Positions 1 to 6,118 are shown, counted from the stretch's first letter. The stretch: 8,035 nucleotides of DNA from Tannerella sp. (GCA_031282485.1 JAITDQ010000328.1:1-8035); one strand, 5' to 3'. Notes: generated from the sequence alone by a model not told the origin. Made by a program: numbers and translations.

Positions 1-40
1 TTTCTTCTTCATTTGTTTCCATCAATTCTTTAAAAACCAT
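1..40 (-). CDS. N-terminal fragment of an unidentified gene, leaving the window on the left
   Basis: Only the first 13 codons are inside the window, reading MVFKELMETNEEE. The ATG at 40-38 is preceded by a purine-rich stretch (AGAGGAAAAG just upstream) that could serve as a ribosome binding site. Further upstream lies a promoter with both boxes correctly spaced (85-115), which is the main reason to believe the start. The visible residues are charged and without a signal peptide, so the start looks cytoplasmic. Too little is present to assign a family, and I do not recognise it. A second in-frame ATG six codons later is an alternative start. Confidence 0.5.
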   Translation of the reverse strand, partial: MVFKELMETNEEE

Positions 41-84
41 TACTTTTCCTCTTAATATTGTTCTCAAAGTACATATCCGACGTG

Positions 85-115
85 CAAAAGTAATTAAATA
101 ATTGAATTATTCAAA
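85..115 (-). promoter_or_regulatory. Bacteroides-type promoter for the left-edge gene
   Basis: On the minus strand the sequence reads TTTG (115-112), 19 bases, then TACTTTTG (92-85). This matches the Bacteroides primary sigma factor consensus TTTG/N19/TAnnTTTG. It points left to the partial gene starting at 40, leaving a leader of roughly 40 bases. It is back to back with the promoter of the toxin-antitoxin module. Confidence 0.65.
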
Positions 116-186
116 ATTAGTATTTTCTAATTTCCGAATTATTTTATTTAAAAAAGGGAAAATAGCTTCCGAACAAAATTTTTTCA

Positions 187-194
187 TATCTTTG
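187..194 (+). promoter_or_regulatory. -7 element for the toxin-antitoxin module
   Basis: TATCTTTG matches the Bacteroides -7 consensus TAnnTTTG and lies about 50 bases before the antitoxin start. I see no good TTTG at the expected -33 distance. Between this box and the ATG is a small palindrome, ACAATTGT (230-237), overlapping a repeated ATTGTA unit (233-244). This is where an antitoxin would bind for autoregulation, but that role is only inferred from position. Confidence 0.5.
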
Positions 195-244
195 CCTGCG
201 AAATCCAATTCATAAAGACTTGGAACTTAACAATTGTAATTGTA

Positions 245-427
245 ATGCAAGAATTAAACATTATATCTTTTCACGACGACACACAATCTGCCGCAGACGA
301 ACAACTTCCATTCTTATGCTCCGCAGACGAACTGAACGAAAGTTTGTGTCGGATAGAAGCAGACTTTTTACAAGGTATAACAGACGGCCTTACATCCGCT
401 CAAATGAAAAAAAAATATGCCTTGTAA
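245..427 (+). CDS. Small antitoxin-like protein of a type II toxin-antitoxin module
   Basis: A 60-residue acidic protein, beginning MQELNIISFHDDTQ and ending GLTSAQMKKKYAL. No ATG is in frame upstream, so the start at 245 is the natural one, although no Shine-Dalgarno sequence is visible. I infer antitoxin function from four things: its small size, its acidic middle with a short basic C-terminal end, a promoter just upstream, and an 11-base overlap with a downstream reading frame that resembles a RelE/ParE-type toxin. Small antitoxins of this arrangement normally bind the toxin through the C-terminal part and repress their own operon through the N-terminal part. No named DNA-binding fold (ribbon-helix-helix, helix-turn-helix) can be assigned by eye. 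A 12-base direct repeat (CCGCAGACGAAC at 291 and 321) encodes the similar ADE segments. The frame is intact although the partner is broken. Confidence 0.7.
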   Translation: MQELNIISFHDDTQSAADEQLPFLCSADELNESLCRIEADFLQGITDGLTSAQMKKKYAL

Positions 428-728
428 TATTATCTGGTTAACACCCGCACAGATCGACATGGATGCACTCTATAAGTATTATAGCAATAAAAGCCTATAG
501 GCTGCCGTCATTATCCATAACGGAATTATTGACGAAACCGACCGACTGGCCAATAACCCATACATGGCTCCCATAGAACCGGCAATAACGAAAGCTCAAA
601 AAACATACCGCTCACTTGTCGTATCAAAAGGCCGGTTCAAAGTAATTTATTTTGTAGAAAATGGAACTGTGTATATCGCCCGCGTATGGGGATGCACACA
701 GGACTATAATAAATTAAAACCCATGTAA
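417..728 (+). pseudogene. RelE/ParE-family toxin gene interrupted by an in-frame stop
   Basis: Reading from the ATG at 417 (inside the end of the antitoxin gene) gives 27 codons, MPCNIIWLTPAQ...YYSNKSL, then TAG at 498-500, then 75 further open codons to TAA at 726-728. Joined across the stop the product is 103 residues, normal for this toxin family. The second half has the family look: a basic SLVVSKGRFKVIYFV strand around residues 66-80 followed by a C-terminal VYIARVWGC...NKL strand. The frame is preserved on both sides of the stop, so the simplest explanation is a single base change, such as CAG (Gln) to TAG. RelE-type toxins cleave mRNA on the ribosome while ParE-type toxins act on gyrase; the sequence does not decide between them. 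A sequencing error, or natural readthrough, cannot be excluded. No good restart codon follows the stop; the only downstream ATG (564) would remove about half the protein. Confidence 0.75.
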
Positions 729-758
729 ACCAGCGCCCGTGTATCGACAGTCCCCTCC

Positions 759-800
759 AAAAAAAAAGAAGAAGAATATCCCTTTTCGATATTTCTCTTC
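759..800 (-). terminator. Rho-independent-type terminator after the tRNA pair
   Basis: On the minus strand an A/T-rich hairpin has 13-base arms (800-788 and 780-768) that pair at 11 of 13 positions around a 7-base loop, followed by a run of T complementary to A759-A767. It lies 16 bases past the 3' end of tRNA-Gly, where the primary transcript would end. The same hairpin read on the plus strand is followed by TTTT (801-804), so it may also act weakly on the toxin-antitoxin transcript. The stem is poor in G/C, so strength is uncertain. Confidence 0.6.
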
Positions 801-815
801 TTTTCAATTCGTGAG

Positions 816-888
816 AGCGGAAGACGGGACTCAAACCCGCGACCCTCAGCTTGGAAGGCTAATGCTCTATCAACTGAGCTACTTCCGC
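816..888 (-). tRNA. tRNA-Gly (anticodon TCC)
   Basis: A 73-base cloverleaf. The 7-bp acceptor stem GCGGAAG/CTTCCGC pairs perfectly, with discriminator T at 816. The D arm is GCTC...GAGC, the anticodon arm is TTAGC-CTTCCAA-GCTGA with anticodon TCC, and the T arm is GCGGG-TTTGAGT-CCCGT. It reads GGA and, by wobble, other glycine codons. CCA is not encoded (CTC follows), so it must be added by nucleotidyltransferase. It lies 62 bases downstream of tRNA-Tyr on the same strand and is presumably cut from the same transcript. Confidence 0.96.
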
Positions 889-950
889 ATTATCAACGTA
901 TTACACTGTAATTTCGAATTGCTGGTTTACATTCGGTTCCAATATTTTTG

Positions 951-1033
951 TGGGCAGTGATGGATTCGAACCACCGAAGGCGTAAGCCAGCAGATTTACA
1001 GTCTGCCCCATTTGGCCACTCTGGTAACTGCCC
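951..1033 (-). tRNA. tRNA-Tyr (anticodon GTA)
   Basis: An 83-base class II tRNA. The acceptor stem GGGCAGT/ACTGCCC pairs perfectly and the discriminator is A (951). The anticodon arm GCAGA-CTGTAAA-TCTGC gives anticodon GTA. A long variable arm follows (starting TGGCTTACGCC), as expected for bacterial tRNA-Tyr, then the T arm with GGTTCGAATCC. CCA is not encoded. It is the first gene of the Tyr-Gly pair and starts about 18 bases after a good promoter -7 box. Confidence 0.96.
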
Positions 1034-1051
1034 CTTTCTGTAATTGCGGTG

Positions 1052-1082
1052 CAAAGGTAAAACTATTTTTTTAATCTGCAAA
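1052..1082 (-). promoter_or_regulatory. Promoter of the tRNA-Tyr/tRNA-Gly transcript, overlapping the end of the lumazine synthase gene
   Basis: The minus strand reads TTTG (1082-1079), 19 bases, then TACCTTTG (1059-1052), matching both boxes of the Bacteroides primary promoter at the preferred spacing. The -33 box lies in the last codons of the lumazine synthase gene and the -7 box begins 3 bases after its stop codon. Transcription should start near 1045, shortly before tRNA-Tyr. No hairpin separates the two genes, so readthrough from the riboflavin gene may also feed the tRNAs. Confidence 0.7.
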
Positions 1083-1557
1083 CAAAATCAATCATTTTTA
1101 TTGCAGTGATAGCAGATTCGTCTCCTTTATTACCGAATTTGCCTCCTGCGCGATCTTCGGCCTGCTGCATGTTGTCGGTAGTTAGAAGGCCGAATATCAC
1201 CGGGATATCCTGTGTCGCATTAAGCGTCGTTACTCCTGCGGTAACACCTTCGCAGACATAGTCGAAATGCGGAGTATCTCCTCTTACGACACAGCCCAGG
1301 ACGATGACGGCGTCGACATCGCAGTATTTCGCTACCTGTTGCGCGCCGAACGTAAGCTCGAAACTTCCCGGCACACGGTATACAACAATATTGTCTGCGG
1401 AAACATGATGCTTTTCCAGCGTACCACAGGCTCCTTCCAGTAATTTCCCCGTAATGGAATCGTTCCATTCGGAAACAACAATCCCCACGCGCATCTTCGA
1501 TGCGTCGGGAATGTCGTTCATATCGTAAGAAGATAAATTCCGGTATGCGGTAGCCAT
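1063..1557 (-). CDS. ribH: 6,7-dimethyl-8-ribityllumazine synthase
   Basis: Catalyses the next-to-last step of riboflavin synthesis, condensing 5-amino-6-ribitylaminouracil with 3,4-dihydroxy-2-butanone 4-phosphate to the lumazine, in the cytoplasm, usually as a large hollow or pentameric assembly. At 164 residues it has the family's usual length. Visible motifs are the first strand and aromatic substrate contact ([10 protein letters not shown], 24-33), the conserved VPGSFE loop (62-67), [14 protein letters not shown] (88-101) with the proposed catalytic His97, and [20 protein letters not shown], which carries the phosphate-binding and subunit-contact residues. A roughly 20-residue N-terminal extension precedes the core and is plausible for the group. 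The ATG at 1557 lies 5 bases after the stop of the TPR gene, so the two are almost certainly cotranscribed. No FMN riboswitch is visible upstream, and no other rib gene is in the window. Confidence 0.96.
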   Translation of the reverse strand: MATAYRNLSSYDMNDIPDASKMRVGIVVSEWNDSITGKLLEGACGTLEKHHVSADNIVVYRVPGSFELTFGAQQVAKYCDVDAVIVLGCVVRGDTPHFDYVCEGVTAGVTTLNATQDIPVIFGLLTTDNMQQAEDRAGGKFGNKGDESAITAIKMIDFVCRLKK

Positions 1558-1562
1558 GTTAA

Positions 1563-2261
1563 TTATTTACCTGCGGACAACTGAGCGCGGACAATGTATT
1601 TTTCTATATCCATCGCCTCCATGGATGCGGCATATTTCTCCTTAATAGCCGTATATGTTTTAACGGCATCGTCGTATTGCTGCAAACTTTCGTACGCCAA
1701 TCCCGCTTTTTTCAGGTAGACAGGGCTTAAAAAGTCGTTATTGGCTTCCGACGCCGCTTTTTCGAAATAAGAGATTCCCTGTTTTGTATCGCCCGATTCG
1801 ACATAACAGTCACCTATCAAGCCTGTTATGGCCGGCGATATATTGTCGTCATCGCCTTTAAACGATTTCAGGTGTTTAATGGCATTCTCCATGTCGCCTG
1901 TTTTGTAATAACAAATACCGGCATAAGCTTTTGCAAGGTTACCCGGCTTCGTTCCGCCGTATTGTTTGATGATATACTCGAATCCGTCATAATCGACCCC
2001 GTTTCCGTTAAGTGCAAGATTGAAGGAATCTTTCATAAAATACTGTTCGCCTTTGAATATGGCGATTGCGGCATTCTTGTTTTTAGGCGCAGCATACAAG
2101 TGATTATAAGCCAGAATGGAACCTGTTAACACTGCAATTACAATAATAACGAATGTGATATTCTTTTTATTGTTTTCAATAAACTGTTCCGAACGCGATA
2201 CAATTTCCCCTACTTCCTGTCCTGTGTTTGCCTCTTTTTTCCCGATCTCTTTATTTGCCAT
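1563..2261 (-). CDS. Membrane-anchored tetratricopeptide repeat protein
   Basis: A 232-residue protein. A hydrophilic, charged N-terminus (1-33) is followed by one membrane segment (about 34-53, rich in I, V and L) and then a helical domain. The basic KKN just before the segment suggests the N-terminus is cytoplasmic and the repeat domain faces the periplasm. I see three TPR-like repeats: about 108-136 ([19 protein letters not shown]), 142-172 ([20 protein letters not shown]) and 179-212 ([21 protein letters not shown]). The layout resembles YfgM-like single-pass TPR proteins, whose partners are envelope or secretion proteins, but the residues do not show which partner applies here. It heads a leftward unit with the lumazine synthase gene 5 bases downstream, a neighbourhood common in Bacteroidales although a functional link to riboflavin is not evident. 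The ATG at 2261 fits the membrane topology and lies about 50 bases after a -7 box. Confidence 0.85.
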   Translation of the reverse strand: MANKEIGKKEANTGQEVGEIVSRSEQFIENNKKNITFVIIVIAVLTGSILAYNHLYAAPKNKNAAIAIFKGEQYFMKDSFNLALNGNGVDYDGFEYIIKQYGGTKPGNLAKAYAGICYYKTGDMENAIKHLKSFKGDDDNISPAITGLIGDCYVESGDTKQGISYFEKAASEANNDFLSPVYLKKAGLAYESLQQYDDAVKTYTAIKEKYAASMEAMDIEKYIVRAQLSAGK

Positions 2262-2313
2262 AATATTTGATGTTTATATATTTTTATTGATGTACATGTA
2301 TTAATTCAGCGTG

Positions 2314-2321
2314 CAAAATTA
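2314..2321 (-). promoter_or_regulatory. -7 element for the TPR/lumazine synthase operon
   Basis: The minus strand reads TAATTTTG, matching TAnnTTTG, 52 bases before the TPR start. The only upstream TTTG-like box (2349-2346) is 24 bases away, longer than the preferred spacing. The site lies in the 146-base divergent gap between this operon and recF, which otherwise holds only A/T-rich sequence. Confidence 0.45.
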
Positions 2322-2364
2322 GTTTTTTTTGTTGAAATAATAACGCAAATCGTGAGATATTTTT

Positions 2365-2372
2365 TATATTTG
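2365..2372 (+). promoter_or_regulatory. -7 element for recF
   Basis: TATATTTG matches TAnnTTTG and lies 36 bases before the preferred recF ATG. No clear -33 box is present at 19 bases. The position matters for start choice: a GTG at 2375 lies only 2 bases after this box, so it would be at or before the transcription start and could not be translated from this promoter. Confidence 0.5.
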
Positions 2373-2407
2373 TCGTGGGAAGTTATCCCGAACGGATTAT
2401 TAAACAC

Positions 2408-3514
2408 ATGATAATAAGAAAATTATCCATATTAAATTATAAGAATATATATCTGGCGGAAGTGGAATGTTCGGTTAAAACGAATTGTTTTTTCGGCAAT
2501 AACGGCATGGGAAAAACAAATTTGTTGGATGCTATCTATTACCTTTCTTTTTGCAAAAGCCATATAAATACTCCCGACAGCCGGTTGATCCGGAAAGGAG
2601 AAGACCTGTGCGTGCTTCAGGGAACGTACGATTACAGCGGAAAGGAAGAAGACGTCTTTTGCGCCATACAGCGCAACCAGCGCAAGCAGTTCAAAAGGAA
2701 CAGGAAAGAATATGAACGTTTGTCCGAGCATATCGGGCTGTTGCCGTTAGTCATGGTTTCCCCTGCCGATTCGGATTTGATACGGGGTGGAAGCGACGAA
2801 CGCAGGCGCTTCATTGACATGATTATTTCGCAGTACGACAAACAGTACCTCAATGCGTTGATACAGTATAATAAGGCCGTGACGCAACGGAATATATGTT
2901 TACGTGAGCAGCGCAACGATGCGTCGCTGTACGATGTATATGAAATGCAAATGGCCGCCTGCGGACTGCAACTGTATGAAAAACGTAAACTGTTTATAGA
3001 TGCGCTGGTTCCGGTCTTTAACGAGTATCATCGCATGATTTGCAGTTCCGGGGAAACGGTTGGACTGGGTTACGTTTCGCAGCTGGACGACGACGATTTC
3101 AGGAAGATGCTTAAAGAATCGAGAGCCAAAGACCTGCTGCTGGGCTATTCATCGGTAGGCGTCCACAAAGATGACATGGTCATGACGCTCGACGAACAGC
3201 TTGTGCGCCGCATCGCTTCGCAGGGACAGAACAAAACATACCTGATCGCGCTGAAGCTTGCACAGTTTTCCTACATGTCCGCCAAAGGCGTGACGAAACC
3301 GATCCTTTTGCTGGATGATATATTTGACAAATTAGATGCGGAAAGGGTTGAGAAAATAATCGGTCTGGTAAGCGGCGACCGTTTCGGTCAGATTTTTATA
3401 ACGGATACGAACCGCAAATACTTGGACCGTATCCTTGAGGCGATTGGGCAGGACTACTCTTTATTTAAAGTAGAACAGGGAAACGTTTGTCTAATGGAAA
3501 ATAAAACGGTTTAA
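2408..3514 (+). CDS. recF: DNA replication and repair protein RecF
   Basis: An SMC-like ATPase that binds gapped DNA and, with RecO and RecR, helps load RecA at stalled forks and single-strand gaps. The product is 368 residues, a normal RecF length. Visible are a typical N-terminus (MIIRKLSILNYKN), Walker A GNNGMGKT (30-37), the ABC signature SQGQ (271-274) and Walker B LLLDD (about 300-304) followed by the D-loop-like FDKLD. PLVMVSPADSDLIRGGSDERRRFID in the middle is a RecF hallmark. The frame stays open upstream to a GTG at 2375, but that would add 11 residues not expected for RecF and lies at the promoter box, so ATG 2408 is chosen. The DUF721 gene starts 6 bases after the stop, so the two form an operon. 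Here recF is not next to dnaA/dnaN, which is usual in Bacteroidota. Confidence 0.96.
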   Translation: MIIRKLSILNYKNIYLAEVECSVKTNCFFGNNGMGKTNLLDAIYYLSFCKSHINTPDSRLIRKGEDLCVLQGTYDYSGKEEDVFCAIQRNQRKQFKRNRKEYERLSEHIGLLPLVMVSPADSDLIRGGSDERRRFIDMIISQYDKQYLNALIQYNKAVTQRNICLREQRNDASLYDVYEMQMAACGLQLYEKRKLFIDALVPVFNEYHRMICSSGETVGLGYVSQLDDDDFRKMLKESRAKDLLLGYSSVGVHKDDMVMTLDEQLVRRIASQGQNKTYLIALKLAQFSYMSAKGVTKPILLLDDIFDKLDAERVEKIIGLVSGDRFGQIFITDTNRKYLDRILEAIGQDYSLFKVEQGNVCLMENKTV

Positions 3515-3520
3515 AATAAT

Positions 3521-3814
3521 ATGATACGCAGAAAAACAGTTCGTTTAGGCGAGACATTGCGGCTGTTCTGGAAAGAAAACCCGGAACTGTACCATAAAAT
3601 GCTGGAAGCGCGGGTGCAACGCCTCTGGGGAGAGCTTTTCGGCCCGTCGGTCGCCCGGTATACAACAAATGTATACGTTAAAAACCGTATTCTGTATGTC
3701 TTCATGACGTCGTCCGTTGTTCGCAGCGAATTAGTCGCGATGCGGAAACGGTTGGTTATGACGCTTAATAAACATGCAGGTTCCGATGTGATTGACGATG
3801 TGATGATACGATAG
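3521..3814 (+). CDS. DUF721 / DciA-like protein
   Basis: A 97-residue basic protein. It has the DUF721 pattern: an N-terminal basic helix (IRRKTVRLGETLRLFWKENP), a central W-x-x-x-x-G-P region (W36, then FGPSVARYT) and then strand-rich TTNVYVKNRILYVFMTSSVVRSEL with a final helix. The family includes DciA, the replicative-helicase operator that helps load DnaB in bacteria lacking DnaC/DnaI, and many DUF721 members sit beside recF. A role in helicase loading is therefore likely by family and context but is not shown for this short Bacteroidota form. The ATG lies 6 bases after the recF stop. The last 50 bases overlap the end of the convergent cyclo-ligase gene, and no terminator hairpin with a T-run follows. 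Confidence 0.88.
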   Translation: MIRRKTVRLGETLRLFWKENPELYHKMLEARVQRLWGELFGPSVARYTTNVYVKNRILYVFMTSSVVRSELVAMRKRLVMTLNKHAGSDVIDDVMIR

Positions 3815-4364
3815 TGTCTTCGGTAATGACCATGGTCATTTTCCGGTCATGTTCTTCCACCGGTATATGCTCTTTCAGCTGGAAACCGAAGCAGAGGCCG
3901 ACGGCCGGTGCCGCCGTTCGCGCCAAAAATCCGTCATAATAGCCTTTTCCGCGTCCCATGCGGTTACATTCGCGGTCGAAAGCTATTCCGGGTACGATGA
4001 AAAGGTCAATGTCTTCTGCCGGAATCATTTCCTGCGAATCGGGTTCCGGTATGTTCAGCGCTCCGGGAATGATATGCTCTTTTCCCGTATAGGGATAAAA
4101 GTTCATGCTCTCACCGGAAACGGCGGGAAGTACGATTTTCTTTTTCCCGTACCACTCTTCAATCAGTGCAACCGTCTGCACTTCTCCCTTTATGGAATGA
4201 TACAGGGCTACGCAGCGAGCTTTTTGAAACGCTTCCGTCCGGACGAGGCGGCAGCATATCTTCCGTGAAAGATATGCTGCCGTTTCGTCCGGTAAAGACT
4301 GTTTCAGTTGATGGATTTCTTTTCGGACAAGCTGTTTCTCCGTTGTTTCCCCTCCACCGTTCAC
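3765..4364 (-). CDS. 5-formyltetrahydrofolate cyclo-ligase
   Basis: Converts 5-formyl-THF with ATP to 5,10-methenyl-THF, returning a storage or inhibitory folate to the one-carbon pool; cytoplasmic. The 199-residue protein shows the family core: N-terminal KQLVRKEI, an ALYHSIKGEV strand and loop with the conserved Glu (61), and the signature VPGIAFDRECNRMGRGKGYYDGFL (about 124-147), followed by VGLCFGFQL and the closing MTMVITED. The start is GTG at 4364, overlapping the protease stop as GTGA; no in-frame ATG occurs near the beginning, and this start keeps the N-terminal helix intact, so translational coupling is likely. The last ~13 residues (after TEDTIV) are beyond the family core and are encoded antisense to the DUF721 gene. 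Residues 25-42 are encoded by a 54-bp inverted repeat, listed separately. The symbol (ygfA/fau in other groups) is left out because usage varies. Confidence 0.92.
   Translation of the reverse strand: MNGGGETTEKQLVRKEIHQLKQSLPDETAAYLSRKICCRLVRTEAFQKARCVALYHSIKGEVQTVALIEEWYGKKKIVLPAVSGESMNFYPYTGKEHIIPGALNIPEPDSQEMIPAEDIDLFIVPGIAFDRECNRMGRGKGYYDGFLARTAAPAVGLCFGFQLKEHIPVEEHDRKMTMVITEDTIVSSHRQSHRNLHVY
3825..3840. repeat. 16-bp perfect palindrome at the convergent gene junction
   Basis: AATGACCATGGTCATT is identical to its own reverse complement. It starts 11 bases after the DUF721 stop codon and encodes part of the MTMVITED end of the cyclo-ligase. As RNA it could form only a 6-bp stem with a 4-base loop, with no long U-run, so it is a weak terminator candidate at best; it could equally be a coincidence of codons. 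Confidence 0.5.
4239..4292. repeat. 54-bp near-perfect inverted repeat inside the cyclo-ligase gene
   Basis: Two 24-base arms (4239-4262 and 4269-4292) flank a 6-base loop (CCGTGA). The arms are complementary at 22 of 24 positions: an outer 8-bp block (CCGGACGA/TCGTCCGG), a 2-base mismatch, and an inner 14-bp block (CGGCAGCATATCTT/AAGATATGCTGCCG). In plus-strand RNA the two mismatches become G-U pairs, giving an unbroken 24-bp helix; in the cyclo-ligase mRNA they form a small A-A/C-C internal loop. It covers exactly 18 codons (Pro25-Arg42), starting 72 bases after the GTG, without breaking the frame. There is no following T-run, so it is not a standard terminator. Confidence 0.9.
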
Positions 4365-6100
4365 CGTTTACAGGGTTCATTGTTCAACGTTCCCGTAACG
4401 TTTTCCGCATAAAGCATCTTCCTGAAAGTATTTCCCGAAAATTCTACCGAATATAACGATTCATCATTTTGACTTGTTCCGTATGATCTCGAAACATCAG
4501 GCTTCCATTTTCCTTCGCTTATCACTTCAATTGCTGTTTTTATCGTCTGGTCATCTTTCAGGATAATGGGGTAGAAACCTTCATAATCGAAGAAATTACG
4601 GACAATAAACGCATGTAATTGTGTTTCTATCAGTTTCTTGGATATATTTATCAAAGTCGGGCGTTTCTTTATGCCTTTTGAAGCGGCAAAGTCTGCAAAT
4701 TCATCAATCAAGGGTTGCTGTTTCAGGTATTCATACAGTTCATGATAATCGCCGAACGAGTTCAGCCGGTCATAATTTTTGTCGGAATAAGTGAGCGAGA
4801 ACTGATACAGGACGCCGGTCTCTACAATACTTACATAATAGGAAGTGATGCCGATCGTGTCACGCGGAATAAAAATATCGGGCATTATGCCTCCGCCTCC
4901 GTAAACGGTGCGTCCGCCCGATGTTTTAAATTCGAGGGACTCGTTCATTTTGATGCTGTCTGCGGAATAAAATTCCCCGTGCATGAAACGGATATTCAAA
5001 TCATGGCTGTATTCTTCCGATTTTCCCAATTCGTATTCTTTCTGGATACATCTTCCCGAAGGCGTGTAATAGCGTGCAATCGTAAGAAAGATTTCCGATT
5101 TGTCGCTTAAATCGAGTTTGGTTTGCACAAGGCCTTTCCCGTACGAGCGCCGTCCGATAATGGTTCCGCGGTCATTATCCTGAATCGCACCGGAGAAAAT
5201 TTCGCTGGCCGACCCCGACAGTTCGTTAATGAGAACAACGAGAGGCACATCCTGACACGTCCCCTTGCCGTTTGAATAGCTGTCCGTACGGGAATATGTA
5301 TGTCCTTCCATGTAGACTATCAAACGTCCTTTCGGCAAAAATTCATTAATAACATTTATCGCCGACTCCATATATCCTCCGGGATTATCACGCAGGTCTA
5401 CGATAAATCCTTTGGCGCCCTCCTGCTTGAGTTTGGCTATCGACGTAAGAAATTCCCGGTAGGTAGATCTCGAGAATTTAGTTATTTTGATATATCCGAT
5501 ATCGTCGGTCATTTTGTACGACACATCCACGGAGTAGTTAGGTATATCGCCGCGTGTAAGTTCAAATTCGGTCAGTTTTTCGGCGTTTCCCCGCTGTATT
5601 CCCAGCCTGACCTTACTGTCCTTAGGCCCGCGTAACATTCTCATTATCTTTGTCGTACTGATCTCCCGGCCTGCGACGACGGAATCATTCACCGTAATGA
5701 TCCGGTCGAAGGGCATCAGTCCGGCTTTCTCTGCCGGTCCTCCCGATATGACGCTTATGACAAGAATCGTATCGAACGGCATGTTGAACTGTATCCCGAT
5801 GCCGCTAAACGAATCCTCCAGGTCTTCGTGTGCCGATTCGGTTTCCGATGCCGGGACATAATACGAATGAGGGTCGAGTTCGCTGATTATCTTGTTCACC
5901 GCGCTTTCCGACAGGCGGCTTATGTCGACGGTATCGACATAATTCCGGCTTATTATATCAAGCGTTTCATTGATTTTGTTTTGCCCCGAACGCAGTATTT
6001 TGTGTTGCAGGCCTGTAATCCGGTAATACTTGCCCACATAGAATCCAAGTATCAAACTGATAACTATTAAGAGTATCACCCATAAAAAGCGTCTGTTCAT
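4361..6100 (-). CDS. C-terminal processing peptidase (S41 family, CtpA/Prc-like) with PDZ domain
   Basis: A 579-residue membrane-anchored serine protease. One uncleaved signal or membrane segment (about 5-23) places the rest in the periplasm. A helical region (38-95, with LDPHSYYVP) is followed by a PDZ domain (about 98-182, GIGIQFNM...GPAEKAGLMPFDRI) that recognises substrate C-termini. The S41 catalytic domain contains GYIKITKFS, VDLRDNPGG (234-242), ELSGSASEIFSG with nucleophile Ser297, and SYGKG with general base Lys322. The 25-residue Ser-Lys spacing is that of Prc/CtpA, so the enzyme looks active. A further ~200-residue C-terminal region is typical of Bacteroidota members. The natural substrates are not revealed by context. 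The ATG at 6100 lies 18 bases after the dCMP deaminase stop; the end overlaps the cyclo-ligase start by 3 bases. Confidence 0.94.
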   Translation of the reverse strand: MNRRFLWVILLIVISLILGFYVGKYYRITGLQHKILRSGQNKINETLDIISRNYVDTVDISRLSESAVNKIISELDPHSYYVPASETESAHEDLEDSFSGIGIQFNMPFDTILVISVISGGPAEKAGLMPFDRIITVNDSVVAGREISTTKIMRMLRGPKDSKVRLGIQRGNAEKLTEFELTRGDIPNYSVDVSYKMTDDIGYIKITKFSRSTYREFLTSIAKLKQEGAKGFIVDLRDNPGGYMESAINVINEFLPKGRLIVYMEGHTYSRTDSYSNGKGTCQDVPLVVLINELSGSASEIFSGAIQDNDRGTIIGRRSYGKGLVQTKLDLSDKSEIFLTIARYYTPSGRCIQKEYELGKSEEYSHDLNIRFMHGEFYSADSIKMNESLEFKTSGGRTVYGGGGIMPDIFIPRDTIGITSYYVSIVETGVLYQFSLTYSDKNYDRLNSFGDYHELYEYLKQQPLIDEFADFAASKGIKKRPTLINISKKLIETQLHAFIVRNFFDYEGFYPIILKDDQTIKTAIEVISEGKWKPDVSRSYGTSQNDESLYSVEFSGNTFRKMLYAENVTGTLNNEPCKR

Positions 6101-6118
6101 TTCTGTCTTTTTTTTATA

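Noticed and set aside
291..332. Direct repeat CCGCAGACGAAC, 30 bases apart, in the antitoxin gene
   Set aside because: Only two copies, in frame, encoding similar ADE segments; best explained as coding sequence rather than a CRISPR or binding-site array.
739..960. Open frame of 73 codons over the tRNA genes
   Set aside because: It runs antisense through tRNA-Gly and into tRNA-Tyr; the tRNA structures explain the sequence.
3849..4268. 139-codon plus-strand frame opposite the cyclo-ligase gene
   Set aside because: The minus-strand frame has clear cyclo-ligase motifs; this one is an antisense shadow with no promoter or family resemblance.
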